Assembly: GCA_041752235.1 (NCBI GenBank) | Contig: JBGSHM010000008.1 | Span: 1-64,000 of the forward strand | DNA from: SpSt-398 sp041752235 | GTDB taxonomy: Bacteria > Bacteroidota > Bacteroidia > Chitinophagales > Chitinophagaceae | DNA: 64,000 nucleotides | Direction of reading: 5' to 3' | Shown: one piece after another, positions 8,129-17,161 of the stretch | Layout of the letters: each line of letters begins with the position of its first letter | Numbering within the stretch: position 1 is the stretch's first letter | Program-made: the position numbers and the translations under genes | The notes under the pieces: generated by a model | The model's input: the letters and a program-made list of their open reading frames with translations, nothing else | What the model was told of the DNA's origin: nothing | Databases searched by the model: none

Positions 8129-8181
8129 TGTATATCAGGCGCATGTCTCCAATGAATCAATGCAGGGGAATGACAATTTTA

Positions 8182-8189
8182 TAGTTTTG
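8182..8189 (+). promoter_or_regulatory. Candidate -7 box for the CoA-transferase gene
   Basis: TAGTTTTG fits TAnnTTTG and lies 24 nt before the ATG at 8214. No convincing -33 TTG at the right spacing. Confidence 0.45.
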
Positions 8190-8213
8190 TGTTCAGTTAA
8201 ATTTGATTGAATC

Positions 8214-9497
8214 ATGAAAGTTCCGGTAACCTATACCCCAGCCCAGGAGGCTTTATCTGTGATCAAATCCGGTAGCCGCGTTTTTATCCAGGGTAGTGCC
8301 CAAACTCCTTTGTATCTGCTTCGTGAATTGGCCCGCAAGGCCCCTGAACTGACCAATGTTGAATTGGTCTTTATCACGGTACAGGGTGATATCACGGTAG
8401 ATAAACCCGAGTACAAAGATTCTTTTCACATCAATTGCATGTTTGTATCGGAGTCAGTTCGAAAAGCGGTCAATGATGGCCGTGCGGATTTCATCCCCGT
8501 ATTTTTAAGTGATATCCCCGATCTTTTCCGTAATCAGATGGATATTGATGTGGCCCTGATCCAGGTTTCTCCCCCCGACCAACATGGCTATTGCTCTCTC
8601 GGCGTGTCGGTGGATATTGCCCGGAGTGCTGTGAATACAGCCCGTCATATCATCGCGCAGGTTAACCCCAGCGTTCCCCGTACACACGGTGACAGCCTGA
8701 TCCATACAGAACGGTTTGATTATATGGTTTACCATGAAGAGCCATTGCCTGAAGTGGATTATGGTTCGAAAACAGGGGAGGAAGAGTTTCAGATCGGCAA
8801 GCATATTGCCGGAATGATCGAAGACGGAAGCACCATCCAAATGGGTATTGGCACCATACCGGATGCAGTACTTAAATCTTTATATAACCACAAGAACCTG
8901 GGTGTCCACACTGAAATGTGCAGCGATGGCATCATCGACCTGGTTGATAAGGACATCATCAACAACTCAAAGAAAAGAATTCACCCGTATAAGACAGTGA
9001 CCGGTTTTGCCGTAGGCACGCGGAAATTATACGACTATGTACATGATAACCCATCTTTTGTATTCCTGGATATTGACTATGTAAATGATCCGCATGTGAT
9101 CCGGCGCAATCCCAAGGTGGTGGCGGTCAATAGTGCGATCGAAGTGGATATCACCGGCCAGGTTTGCGCGGACTCTATCGGTACCCGGCAATACAGTGGT
9201 ATCGGTGGACAGATGGACTTTATGCGGGGGGCAGCGCTCAGTGAAGGTGGTAAGCCCATCATTGCCCTTACCAGTCGTACCACCAAAGGCATTAGCCGGA
9301 TCGTTCCCTTCCTGAAAGAAGGAGCGGGGGTGGTGACAACCAGAGGACACGTTCACTATGTGGTCACCGAGTATGGCATCGCTTATCTCTATGGAAAAAA
9401 TCTGCGTGAAAGAGCACGCGCATTGATCAATATCTCTCACCCGGATGACCGGGAAAGCCTCGAGCGAGCTTGCTTTGACCGATTCAAAGCCTTTTGA
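8214..9497 (+). CDS. Acetyl-CoA hydrolase/transferase family protein
   Basis: A class I CoA-transferase of 427 residues with two alpha/beta halves. It moves CoA between acyl groups or hydrolyses acyl-CoA. The catalytic glutamate is in HTEMCSDGIIDL, and the oxyanion and CoA-binding signature GIGGQMDFMRGA is intact, as is the C-terminal VVTEYGIAYLYG typical of this family (4-hydroxybutyrate CoA-transferase and acetate:CoA-transferase relatives). The substrate cannot be told from sequence; acetate/succinate or butyrate are possible. It stands alone and converges on the minus-strand BNR gene across a strong hairpin. Confidence 0.9.
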   Translation: MKVPVTYTPAQEALSVIKSGSRVFIQGSAQTPLYLLRELARKAPELTNVELVFITVQGDITVDKPEYKDSFHINCMFVSESVRKAVNDGRADFIPVFLSDIPDLFRNQMDIDVALIQVSPPDQHGYCSLGVSVDIARSAVNTARHIIAQVNPSVPRTHGDSLIHTERFDYMVYHEEPLPEVDYGSKTGEEEFQIGKHIAGMIEDGSTIQMGIGTIPDAVLKSLYNHKNLGVHTEMCSDGIIDLVDKDIINNSKKRIHPYKTVTGFAVGTRKLYDYVHDNPSFVFLDIDYVNDPHVIRRNPKVVAVNSAIEVDITGQVCADSIGTRQYSGIGGQMDFMRGAALSEGGKPIIALTSRTTKGISRIVPFLKEGAGVVTTRGHVHYVVTEYGIAYLYGKNLRERARALINISHPDDRESLERACFDRFKAF

Positions 9498-9511
9498 TCC
9501 AAAAAAAAGTA

Positions 9512-9581
9512 GCGTCCCTTAGCGCCTTCGCGTCTTCGCGGTTAAGTCTTACCGCAAGGACGCGAAGGCGCTAAGGGACGC
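9512..9581. terminator. Perfect 23 bp stem (family C), bidirectional terminator between convergent genes
   Basis: GCGTCCCTTAGCGCCTTCGC and the next three bases (9512-9534) are fully complementary to 9559-9581. The 24 nt loop has its own partial GCGGT/ACCGC pairing. A-run before and T-run after give U-tracts on both transcripts. It sits between the stops of the 8214 and 9597 genes. It is a copy of the CCGCAAAGACGCAAAGGCGC family seen at 12909, 33132, 59788 and 61138. Confidence 0.88.
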
Positions 9582-9596
9582 AGCCTTTTTGTCAAA

Positions 9597-12134
9597 CTAT
9601 TTCTTTGAAGACATTTTTTTCCTTACCTCTTCCAATTTGGCAACATACACGCTTCTTCCGTGTGTACCCAAAATGATCTCGTTCTCGCGCTCGTGAATGG
9701 CTATATCATGTATGGGAACAGAACGGGGTAGTCCTTTATCCCACATCATGAAACTGGCCCCCCGGTCAAAGCTCACATATAAGCCACCATCGGTACCGAC
9801 GTATAAAATGCTGTCATTTTTCGGATCCTCACGTACTACATTGATTGGTTCATTGGGCAGGTCGAGACCAATACGTGTCCAGGAATCCCCCTGGTCATTG
9901 CTGATATAGAGATAGGGAAGAAAGTGGTCGAAGCGATAGCCATTCAAGGATACATAGACCCTGTTTTCTGCCGCATGACTTGCTTCAACACGGCTTACCC
10001 AGAGTTGCTGCGTATTTAGTTTCGTGTCTGCTTTCTTCTTTTTTGACTTGGGGTCTGCGGGTTGGCTATGCAATGCTTCCCAGGTATAACCACCATCGCG
10101 GCTGCGATGGAGGTTGCCATCATCTGAACCAACATATAGCAGTCCAAACCGCAGGGGCGATTCTGTAAGCGTGGTGATCGTACCATAAGGCACATTGCCA
10201 TCCACCCGGCCTTTGGTCAGATCGGCACTCAGGGTTTTCATGCTGTCACCCTGGTTGAGTGAACGATGAAAATGATTGCTACCAAAATAAAGAATATCAT
10301 TGTTGTGCCTGCTCAAATGGATGGGTGTTTGCCAGTTAAAGCGATAGGGCTTTTCTCCCAGTTGATGAGAAGGAGTTATCCGTGCCGCCCTGCCTGCCTG
10401 ACCGAGTACCCGACGCACATAGTTACCAAATTGAGAGCCGTAATAAACAGTCGCATTGTCCCGAAGATCTACCTGTACCTGCATCCCATCACCACCACCC
10501 AGGCTTTTTTCTGTACCATCGGCCAATCCTAATCCTGAATTGGCAAAGGAGTTACGCGGTGATTGGGAAGGGAATGACCAAACGCCATTGTCCTGCAATC
10601 CACCATACACGTTATATGGCTTGGCATTATCTGTGGTAATGGCATAGAACTGTCCGACCGCAGGAGTGTTGGCCTTAAACCAAACCTTACCATCATCATA
10701 GGTGATATTGACGCCACCATCATTTCCATTGATCAAATGCGAATCTTTTTTGGGGTTGATCCAAAGCGCATGATGATCAGCGTGAACATTATCCTTGTCC
10801 ATTTCAGTCCAGTTCTTGCCTCCGTCATAAGACACCATGGAAGAGAATCCCAGGGCATATACTTTTTCAGGATCAGCGGGAGATACATAGATCTTGGCAA
10901 AATAATATCCGTAGGTAAAGAAGATCGGTATATCTTTCTCGTTGACCTTTTTCCAGGTCTTTCCCGCATCCATACTTTTATATACTTCACAACCGATGGG
11001 GGAACCTTCAAAGCCTGTATTCACATCGAGAAAATCGTAGATGGCCGTAGGTTTCAGTTTACCAGAAGCAACATCCTCTTTGATCTGTTTTGCTTTGTAA
11101 CGTCCGGACATCCGGTTGTCTCGTAAAAAGCTATCCAATTTCTTTTCATCGAGTTGCCCAAACTGTTCAACGGTCAGATTTTTTAGATCCTCCAATTCAT
11201 ATGTCGTTCCTTTTTTAGCAGAGGTATCTGGTTTTACCGCCTGGTTATCGAGTATCGCGTATACCATGTTTGGGTTAGCGGGGAAAACGGCCAACCCGAT
11301 TCTTCCGGCTCCATCACCGGTAGGAAATCCACTGGCGGCATTGGTCAGGAGCGACCAGGTCATGCCTCCGTCCATACTTTTGTAGATGCCGCTTGTTTGA
11401 CCGGCTTCTTCAAAATTCCAGGCGCGCCGGGTACGATACCAGGCGGCCGCATAGATCTCCTGGGGATTTTTGGGATTGATATCCATTTCGACAACGCCGG
11501 TATTATTATCAATGAACAGCGTATGTTTCCAGGTATCGCCGCCATCGGTACTCATAAAAACCCCGCGTTCGGCATTGGGTGAGTAGAGATGTCCGAGTGC
11601 CCCTACCCACAGTTTTTGAGGATCGGTAGGGTGGAGTAAGATTTTTCCGATATGGTGTGATTCCGGGAGACCCTTGTATTGCCAGGTCTTGCCTTTATCC
11701 ACACTTTTAAAGATTCCAATACCGGCGTAGGAAGAGCGGCTGCTGTTCACTTCACCAGTTCCGATCCAGAGGATTCCTTTTTCCCAGTTCACCGCGATAT
11801 CGCCAATGGTGATCACATCCGCTGAATCAAAGACCGGGACAAAGGACAGGCCATTGTTGGTGGTATGCCACAGGCCACCGCTCGCATAGGCCACATAGAA
11901 TTCGGTGGGGTCTTCGGGATTGGCCTCAATATCCACCACACGACCACTCATGGTCACTGGCCCGATGCTTCGGAAGGTGATCCCATTCAGCACGGAACGG
12001 TCATGCAGATTTTTTCTTTGTTCCATGGTTTTTAGGCGTTCAGCGGCCGGTGTCGGGGCTGGCTGGGCCAGGGAAATAAGGGGTTGTAACAGGAATAATA
12101 CCGGGAGGAACTTTAACAGTCGGCTCATAAACAA
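9597..12134 (-). CDS. Secreted BNR/sortilin-like beta-propeller protein
   Basis: 845 residues with an N-terminal signal peptide (LLKFLPVLFLLQPLISLAQ). The mature part carries at least eight BNR/Asp-box repeats: SVDKGKTW, STDGGDTW, SMDGGMTW, SMDAGKTW, SYDGGKNW, SRDGGYTW, SNDQGDSW and SFDRGASF. These are hallmarks of the VPS10/sortilin-like and sialidase-like propellers abundant in Bacteroidota. No sialidase catalytic Arg triad or RIP motif is evident, so a binding or export-associated role is as likely as an enzymatic one. No T9SS C-terminal domain is obvious; the end is KLEEVRKKMSSKK. An alternative start is the Met at residue 3. Confidence 0.85.
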   Translation of the reverse strand: MFMSRLLKFLPVLFLLQPLISLAQPAPTPAAERLKTMEQRKNLHDRSVLNGITFRSIGPVTMSGRVVDIEANPEDPTEFYVAYASGGLWHTTNNGLSFVPVFDSADVITIGDIAVNWEKGILWIGTGEVNSSRSSYAGIGIFKSVDKGKTWQYKGLPESHHIGKILLHPTDPQKLWVGALGHLYSPNAERGVFMSTDGGDTWKHTLFIDNNTGVVEMDINPKNPQEIYAAAWYRTRRAWNFEEAGQTSGIYKSMDGGMTWSLLTNAASGFPTGDGAGRIGLAVFPANPNMVYAILDNQAVKPDTSAKKGTTYELEDLKNLTVEQFGQLDEKKLDSFLRDNRMSGRYKAKQIKEDVASGKLKPTAIYDFLDVNTGFEGSPIGCEVYKSMDAGKTWKKVNEKDIPIFFTYGYYFAKIYVSPADPEKVYALGFSSMVSYDGGKNWTEMDKDNVHADHHALWINPKKDSHLINGNDGGVNITYDDGKVWFKANTPAVGQFYAITTDNAKPYNVYGGLQDNGVWSFPSQSPRNSFANSGLGLADGTEKSLGGGDGMQVQVDLRDNATVYYGSQFGNYVRRVLGQAGRAARITPSHQLGEKPYRFNWQTPIHLSRHNNDILYFGSNHFHRSLNQGDSMKTLSADLTKGRVDGNVPYGTITTLTESPLRFGLLYVGSDDGNLHRSRDGGYTWEALHSQPADPKSKKKKADTKLNTQQLWVSRVEASHAAENRVYVSLNGYRFDHFLPYLYISNDQGDSWTRIGLDLPNEPINVVREDPKNDSILYVGTDGGLYVSFDRGASFMMWDKGLPRSVPIHDIAIHERENEIILGTHGRSVYVAKLEEVRKKMSSKK

Positions 12135-12168
12135 AGCGATTTTTCGTTAGTAACTTAGTTCTGGTATT

Positions 12169-12186
12169 CTCCCGCGGGAGCGGGAG
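12169..12186. repeat. GC-rich hairpin in the divergent 72 nt spacer
   Basis: CTCCCGC (12169-12175) pairs with GCGGGAG (12180-12186) around GGGA, between the divergent starts at 12134 and 12207. It could be an operator or a remnant of another repeat family. Confidence 0.5.
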
Positions 12187-12206
12187 GGATTCAAACTTAC
12201 TAAACT

Positions 12207-12896
12207 ATGCGATATATTCTTTCCTTATTTCTGTTCATCAGCCTGGGTGGATATGGCCAGTATAAAAGCTATATCACCGGGGTAAGGGGCGATACCCTGA
12301 ATATCGTTGACCTTGACGGAAAAAAACAAGGCCGCTGGGTCATTACGGTACAACCTCTTCGGGGGGAACCCGGCTATGAAGAGCAAGGGGTATATGTCAA
12401 TGACCTGAGAGAAGGCCGCTGGCAACAATTCTATTTAACAGGCGATATACAGGCCATTGAAAATTACAAATGGGGTAACAAGCACGGCAAGTGTTTTTAT
12501 TACAATCGCTGGGGTGCCCTGGTACGCGAAGAGAGCTGGAAATCGGTGAATCCGGAGAATCCCTACGACACGGTAGCGGTCTATGATATTGATGACCCTA
12601 CCCGGATCATAGACCACGTCGTAGTAAAACTGGAAGGGTCCACGCTTCGTCATGGCACCTGGAAATACTATGACCCTGATTTCGGAACCATCGAAAAAAC
12701 AGAAGAATACGTACACGACAAACTCAAGAACGGATTGGATGATCTGGCACCAATTGATGTGCGGAACTCCTATAAACCTACTACCGATTCCCTGGGCAAT
12801 AAAGCAACCCCCAAACCAAAAACAGTACTCGAATTTGAAAAGAAGAACTCGGGTAAAAAAGCTGTGAAAGTAAGGGATGGAAAGACCGGAGGATAA
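12207..12896 (+). CDS. Secreted YwqK/MORN-variant repeat protein
   Basis: 229 residues with a signal peptide (RYILSLFLFISLGGYGQ). The body has MORN-variant/YwqK-type repeats, short beta-hairpins of the form KKQGRWVI, LREGRWQQFY, NKHGKCFYY and LRHGTWKYY. The C-terminal 40 residues are Lys-rich and probably disordered (KKNSGKKAVKVRDGKTGG). In Bacteroidota such proteins are common surface or periplasmic proteins without known activity. It is transcribed away from the BNR protein, with a GC-rich hairpin between the two starts. Confidence 0.75.
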   Translation: MRYILSLFLFISLGGYGQYKSYITGVRGDTLNIVDLDGKKQGRWVITVQPLRGEPGYEEQGVYVNDLREGRWQQFYLTGDIQAIENYKWGNKHGKCFYYNRWGALVREESWKSVNPENPYDTVAVYDIDDPTRIIDHVVVKLEGSTLRHGTWKYYDPDFGTIEKTEEYVHDKLKNGLDDLAPIDVRNSYKPTTDSLGNKATPKPKTVLEFEKKNSGKKAVKVRDGKTGG

Positions 12897-12908
12897 TATG
12901 GAGTAAAA

Positions 12909-12982
12909 GCTTTACCGCTAAGACGCAAAGGGCGCTGAGTATTCTCGGCGCCCTTCGCGTTTTTTTGCCCTGGCGGTAAAGC
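12909..12982. repeat. Family-C inverted repeat
   Basis: Outer arms GCTTTACCGC (12909-12918) and GCGGTAAAGC (12973-12982) are perfectly complementary, as are the inner AGGGCGC (12929-12935) and GCGCCCT (12948-12954). A TTTTTTT tract follows the inner hairpin, so it can serve as a terminator of the YwqK-like gene. Confidence 0.8.
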
Positions 12983-12993
12983 CCGGCAAGATT

Positions 12994-13045
12994 TTTTGGA
13001 AATTCCAAAATAGGTTGTATTTTTGATATCGAAATGATATCAAAA
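12994..13045 (+). promoter_or_regulatory. Promoter embedded in two palindromes before the SPFH operon
   Basis: The -33 TTG (12996-12998) lies in the 8-1-8 palindrome TTTTGGAAATTCCAAAA (12994-13010). After 19 nt comes the -7 box TATTTTTG (13018-13025), which overlaps the left arm of a second palindrome, TTTTGATATC (13021-13030) paired with GATATCAAAA (13036-13045). Both polymerase contact sites are therefore inside potential operators. The third gene of the operon encodes a ribbon-helix-helix protein, a good candidate to bind them. Confidence 0.75.
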
Positions 13046-13060
13046 TAAATCACTCTTTAT

Positions 13061-13924
13061 ATGGAAAAGAACACCAACCCCATGTCGGGTTTTTTAGCAC
13101 TGCTTATTTCATTGGTCATGATGGCTGCATCCATCTATTTCTTTATTCGGATAAAGGAAGGAGGGTGGATCATCGCCGCTGCGATTATACTGCTCATTGC
13201 CAGTTTCTTTGTCATGGCCGGACTAATGGTCATTTATCCCAATCACTCCCGGGTATTGAACTTCTTTGGTAATTATGTGGGAACGGTGAAAAAGGACGGA
13301 TTGTTCTTTGTCAACCCCCTGTTCACCAAACAGAAGATCTCCATGCGCGCCGAGAACCTGCAAGGGCAGACCTTGAAGGTGAATGACAAAATGGGTAACC
13401 CCATTGAGATCGGGGCGGTTGTGGTATGGCAGGTCGGCGATACTTACAAAGCCGCTTATGAGGTAGAAGATTATGAAGGCTATGTAAAAATTCAAAGTGA
13501 GGCCGCGGTACGTCACCTGGCCAATAGTTTTCCTTACGACAATCTGGAAGATGAGCATGCCGACATTACGTTGCGGGATGGAGGAGACAAAGTGAATGGT
13601 ATTCTGGAAAAGGAATTGGCCGATCGCCTGGCTCCTGCCGGAATCATTATCCGTGAGGCCCGTATCGCCCACCTGGCCTATGCCCAAGAGATCGCCGGGG
13701 CCATGTTGCAAAGGCAACAGGCTACAGCCATCGTGGCGGCACGTACCAAGATCGTGGAAGGGGCCGTAGGCATGGTTGAAATGGCCCTGGAAATGTTGAA
13801 TAAAAAAGAGATCGTAAATCTGGATGAAGAGAAAAAAGCGGCCATGGTCAGCAACCTGATGGTTGTACTCTGTGGAGAGCGTTCTGTTCAACCGATACTG
13901 AATACCGGTACATTGTATCAATGA
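13061..13924 (+). CDS. SPFH/Band 7 (slipin-like) membrane protein
   Basis: 287 residues. Two hydrophobic segments at the N terminus (about 10-30 and 35-60) anchor the protein. They are followed by an SPFH domain (about 60-235) with LVIYPNHSRVLNFFGNYVGT-like opening, FVNPLFTKQKISMR, GNPIEIGAVVVWQV and IIIREARIAHLAYAQEIAGA. The C-terminal coil is MLQRQQATAIVAARTKIVEG. SPFH proteins oligomerise into membrane microdomain scaffolds. It is the first gene of a three-gene operon with a small membrane protein and an Arc-type regulator, under the palindrome-flanked promoter. Confidence 0.92.
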   Translation: MEKNTNPMSGFLALLISLVMMAASIYFFIRIKEGGWIIAAAIILLIASFFVMAGLMVIYPNHSRVLNFFGNYVGTVKKDGLFFVNPLFTKQKISMRAENLQGQTLKVNDKMGNPIEIGAVVVWQVGDTYKAAYEVEDYEGYVKIQSEAAVRHLANSFPYDNLEDEHADITLRDGGDKVNGILEKELADRLAPAGIIIREARIAHLAYAQEIAGAMLQRQQATAIVAARTKIVEGAVGMVEMALEMLNKKEIVNLDEEKKAAMVSNLMVVLCGERSVQPILNTGTLYQ

Positions 13925-13934
13925 TCCCAATAAC

Positions 13935-14438
13935 ATGCAAGACAAACAGATCAAAGGAAATATTGTCTTCAAAGAGACACAGCGGTTTAGCCAGACCTGG
14001 TTCTGGCTACTGCTGATCTCCCCCATATTGGTATCCATTGGCCTTACTATATTCGCTCTCGAGAGTTCGGAAAAAAAGGAGGCCTGGTTTGTTATTCCGT
14101 TTGTGTTGATCCTGAATCTGGTTATTTTATATGGATTCTTTATTACCCGTCTTGATCTGATTGTAACAGATTGGGCCGTTTATTATCGTTGGAGACCCTT
14201 TACCCGGAAATACCGGCAGATATCCCGGTTTGATATCAAGGAAGCCAGGATACGGAAAAGCCCTTTCCTACAGGTTGGGTCTAAACGTATGGTAATTGGC
14301 TATGGCCATGTCCAACACTCAGGTTCAAAAGAAGGAATACAATTTGTGTTACATTCCGGAAAGAAAATTTTTATAGGCTCGGAAAAGGTAAAAAACTTTT
14401 ACCGGGCTGTCGAGGCACTGGTCCCCGATGCATCTTAA
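13935..14438 (+). CDS. Two-helix membrane protein, PH-like cytosolic part
   Basis: 167 residues with two predicted membrane helices (about 20-42 and 50-72), then a soluble beta-rich part. The soluble part includes DLIVTDWAVYYRWRPFTRKY, FDIKEARIRKSP and GIQFVLHSGKKIFIGSEKV, a pattern like bacterial PH-type membrane proteins. I cannot name the family with certainty. It starts 10 nt after the SPFH gene and ends 11 nt before the RHH gene, so it belongs to the same transcript. Confidence 0.75.
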   Translation: MQDKQIKGNIVFKETQRFSQTWFWLLLISPILVSIGLTIFALESSEKKEAWFVIPFVLILNLVILYGFFITRLDLIVTDWAVYYRWRPFTRKYRQISRFDIKEARIRKSPFLQVGSKRMVIGYGHVQHSGSKEGIQFVLHSGKKIFIGSEKVKNFYRAVEALVPDAS

Positions 14439-14449
14439 AATCCAATAAG

Positions 14450-14635
14450 GTGAGCGAGAAAAAAAGTTTTGTACTGAGGATAGATACGGAAACCTACAAG
14501 GCCCTGGAAAAATGGGCCGCGGATGAGTTTCGTAGTGTGAATGGACAAATCGAATATTTACTTCACCAGAAATTGCTCGAAGCCGGAAGAGGGAAGAAAA
14601 AAGCAGAGGGGAGCGAAGGGAAGAACAAGAAATAG
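14450..14635 (+). CDS. Arc-type ribbon-helix-helix DNA-binding protein
   Basis: 61 residues from a GTG start. The segment KSFVLRIDTETYKALEKWAA gives the RHH beta strand and first helix, and DEFRSVNGQIEYLLHQKLLE the turn and second helix, as in Arc family proteins. The tail is Lys-rich (GRGKKKAEGSEGKNKK). RHH proteins bind short palindromes as dimers of dimers. As the last gene of the SPFH operon it is probably the autoregulator acting at the two palindromes near 12994-13045; this is inference. Confidence 0.85.
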   Translation: MSEKKSFVLRIDTETYKALEKWAADEFRSVNGQIEYLLHQKLLEAGRGKKKAEGSEGKNKK

Positions 14636-14744
14636 AATTAGGAATAAGAAATTAGGAATAAGAAATAAAAAATAAGGAATAAGGAAGTAATTGAACACTT
14701 CCTTATTCCTTATTTAATGTTTATTATTTCTTATTCCTTATTTT
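14636..14744. repeat. GGAATAAG inverted repeat (family F), bidirectional terminator
   Basis: Tandem GGAATAAGAAAT units run to an 18 bp arm at 14671-14688 that is perfectly complementary to 14697-14714 (8 nt loop), then the complementary units continue. It fills the gap between the stops of the convergent RHH and M1 peptidase genes. Confidence 0.82.
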
Positions 14745-14745
14745 C

Positions 14746-17124
14746 TCAGAAGCCTTTTTTCTGCTCGGCTTTCTGCATCGGGTTTATGCCCTGTGATTGG
14801 CCACGAGCCGCTTGTCTTTGTTTGAACAGTTGAAACTTGCTGGGCTCGGCAGCGATCTCTCCCCAGGAATTATTCTTCTCATTGATATCCGCTGTTTCTC
14901 TGAACGGATCAAGTTTCACTGATTTCACTTTTTTATCCTTAACAAAGGCTTTTACGATCTTGTTTTCATTCTTTCTCCATATTTGGGCAGGAATGCGGTC
15001 GATCTCCTTCGTGCCATCCTCATAGGTCCATTCAATAATGAGGGGCATCACCAGTCCGCCTTTATTGCTAAAGGTCAGCTCATACAGGTGCTTGTTGCTA
15101 TATGCCTGTTTGGTGGCTTCATCCATTTCCTCTACCCTGGGAGGATTGGTCACTTCATATTTAGTGGTGTCATATGACTCAATGCCACGAGCGTATTTCC
15201 AATAGAAATCACGCAAGGTCGTATCTACATCGGTCTGGAATTGAATCGATTTGTCTTCGCGGTTGCGGATCTTGGAAACATCCTCGAAGGTATTGACCTG
15301 CGGTTTGGGCAGACTCACTTTGGTTTTGGTTTCCTTGAGCATGTTGGTGACATCTGCAATTTCAGCTTTGGCATATTTCACGGTATCGAGCGAGATATCG
15401 CAGGCATCGGTGCTATAGAACCATCCTCTCCAGAACCAGTCAAGGTCTTCGCCACTGGCATCCTCCAGCGTACGGAAGAGGTCAGCAGGTTCAGGATGTT
15501 TAAAGGCCCAACGGCGGGAATATTCTTTAAAGGCAAAGTCAAACAGATCACGTCCCATGACGGTTTCGCGAAGGATATTCAAACCGGTAGCGGGTTTGGA
15601 ATACGCATTCGGGCCAAAGCCAATGATATTCTCTGAATTCGTCATGATGGGTTCGAGCTGATCTTTGGGCAGGCTCATGTAGTCGGTAATGGTAAAGGCA
15701 GGTCCGCGGCGGCTGGGGAATTTGTTATCCCACAGTTCCTCGGCCAGGTATTCCACAAAGGTGTTAAGCCCTTCATCCATCCAGCTCCATTGACGCTCAT
15801 CGCTGTTGATGATCATGGGGAAGAAGTTGTGTCCTACCTCATGTACCACTACGCCGATCATACCGTTCTTGGTGCCTTCGGAATAGGAACCATCTTCTTC
15901 GGTACGTCCAAAGTTGAAACAGATCATCGGGTATTCCATTCCGTTAGCGGCTTCCACGCTTTGGGCAACCGGGTAAGGATAGGGAATCGTGAATTTGGAA
16001 TAGGTCTTGATGGTATGTGCTACAACTTTGGTAGAATAGGGACGGTAAAGTCCGTATGCCTCTTTTCCATAAAAACTCATCGCCATCACTTTTTTACCTT
16101 CCACATTTACTGGCATGGCATCCCAAACAAATTTGCGGGAGGAACCCCAGGCAAAATCGCGGACATTATTGGCTTTAAAAACCCAGGTCTTCTTTTGGGT
16201 GCTTTTTTTCAATTCAGCGGCTTTGGCTTCTGCCAGGGTAACGATCTCTACGGGCTCTTTGGCGGTCTGTGCCTGTTTCCATCGGGCCAATTGAGCCGGG
16301 GTAAGTACCTGGGCGAGGTTTTGGCATTCGCCGGTGGAGCCGATCACATGGTCGGCCGGAACAGTCATCTGTACTTTGAAATTGCCAAAGGTGAGTGCAA
16401 ATTCACCACGACCCGTGAACTGATGGTTTTGCCAGCCCTGGAAATCACTGTACACACAAAGGCGGGGATACCATTGGGTGATGGTGAAAAGATGGTTACC
16501 ATCGCCAGGGAAGAATTCATATCCACCGCGACCACCCATGGACATACGGTCGGCGATCTTATAGCTCCAATCAATTTTTACTACATATTGCTGACCAGGT
16601 TTCAGGGGAACAGGAAGGTCCACCCGCATCATGGTTTTGTTAACAGTATATTTCAGGGGTTTGCCGAGTGCATCGGTCAGTTTGGCGATCTTATGCCCGT
16701 ATCCATTGTCTTCTTTGGATCCTTGCATCCGATCGAGCATTTGCGGACTTGCCTGACGGGGAAGAGAACTTCCGTCCTCGTAACCAGCATTGTTTACCGT
16801 GCTATGTTCATTTTCATCCAGTTGAAACCAGAGATAGGTAAGGGTGTTTGGAGAGTTATTGAAATACGTAATGGTTTCACTACCCGTCAGCTTCAGGTTT
16901 TTTTCATCTAATTCACATTTGATATCATAATCGGCCCGCTGTTGCCAGTATTTAGGGCCGGGGGCGCCGCTGGCAGTGCGGTATTCATTTGGCGTAGGGA
17001 GAATGCTTCCCAACTGCTCAAATTTGTTCCCGTGGTTGGAACCCGGGTTGTTTTGGCTGTTTTGTGCCTGGGAACCCATCGAAAGGGTCAGCAGGAAGGC
17101 ACAAAAGACAAGTAGTGACCTCAT
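14746..17124 (-). CDS. Secreted M1-family zinc metallopeptidase
   Basis: 792 residues with a signal peptide (RSLLVFCAFLLTLSMGSQAQ). The gluzincin signature is complete: HEVGH at 428-432 and the third zinc ligand E451 exactly 18 residues later (WSWMDEGLNTF). The exopeptidase GxMEN loop reads NGMEYP at 394-399, as in other Bacteroidota M1 proteins. The protein probably trims peptides in the periplasm or outside the cell. It is followed 37 nt later on the same strand by the HupE-like gene's stop side, so the two run in the order HupE-like, then M1. Confidence 0.93.
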   Translation of the reverse strand: MRSLLVFCAFLLTLSMGSQAQNSQNNPGSNHGNKFEQLGSILPTPNEYRTASGAPGPKYWQQRADYDIKCELDEKNLKLTGSETITYFNNSPNTLTYLWFQLDENEHSTVNNAGYEDGSSLPRQASPQMLDRMQGSKEDNGYGHKIAKLTDALGKPLKYTVNKTMMRVDLPVPLKPGQQYVVKIDWSYKIADRMSMGGRGGYEFFPGDGNHLFTITQWYPRLCVYSDFQGWQNHQFTGRGEFALTFGNFKVQMTVPADHVIGSTGECQNLAQVLTPAQLARWKQAQTAKEPVEIVTLAEAKAAELKKSTQKKTWVFKANNVRDFAWGSSRKFVWDAMPVNVEGKKVMAMSFYGKEAYGLYRPYSTKVVAHTIKTYSKFTIPYPYPVAQSVEAANGMEYPMICFNFGRTEEDGSYSEGTKNGMIGVVVHEVGHNFFPMIINSDERQWSWMDEGLNTFVEYLAEELWDNKFPSRRGPAFTITDYMSLPKDQLEPIMTNSENIIGFGPNAYSKPATGLNILRETVMGRDLFDFAFKEYSRRWAFKHPEPADLFRTLEDASGEDLDWFWRGWFYSTDACDISLDTVKYAKAEIADVTNMLKETKTKVSLPKPQVNTFEDVSKIRNREDKSIQFQTDVDTTLRDFYWKYARGIESYDTTKYEVTNPPRVEEMDEATKQAYSNKHLYELTFSNKGGLVMPLIIEWTYEDGTKEIDRIPAQIWRKNENKIVKAFVKDKKVKSVKLDPFRETADINEKNNSWGEIAAEPSKFQLFKQRQAARGQSQGINPMQKAEQKKGF

Positions 17125-17161
17125 GTATGTATGGTTTTGTTTATTGAAAACGATGTTTGGT

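Noticed and set aside
15790..16911. 373-codon plus-strand ORF opposite the M1 peptidase gene
   Set aside because: It is antisense to a gene with a complete zinc-peptidase signature and signal peptide. Its own translation is rich in His, Gly and Phe with no recognisable domain.
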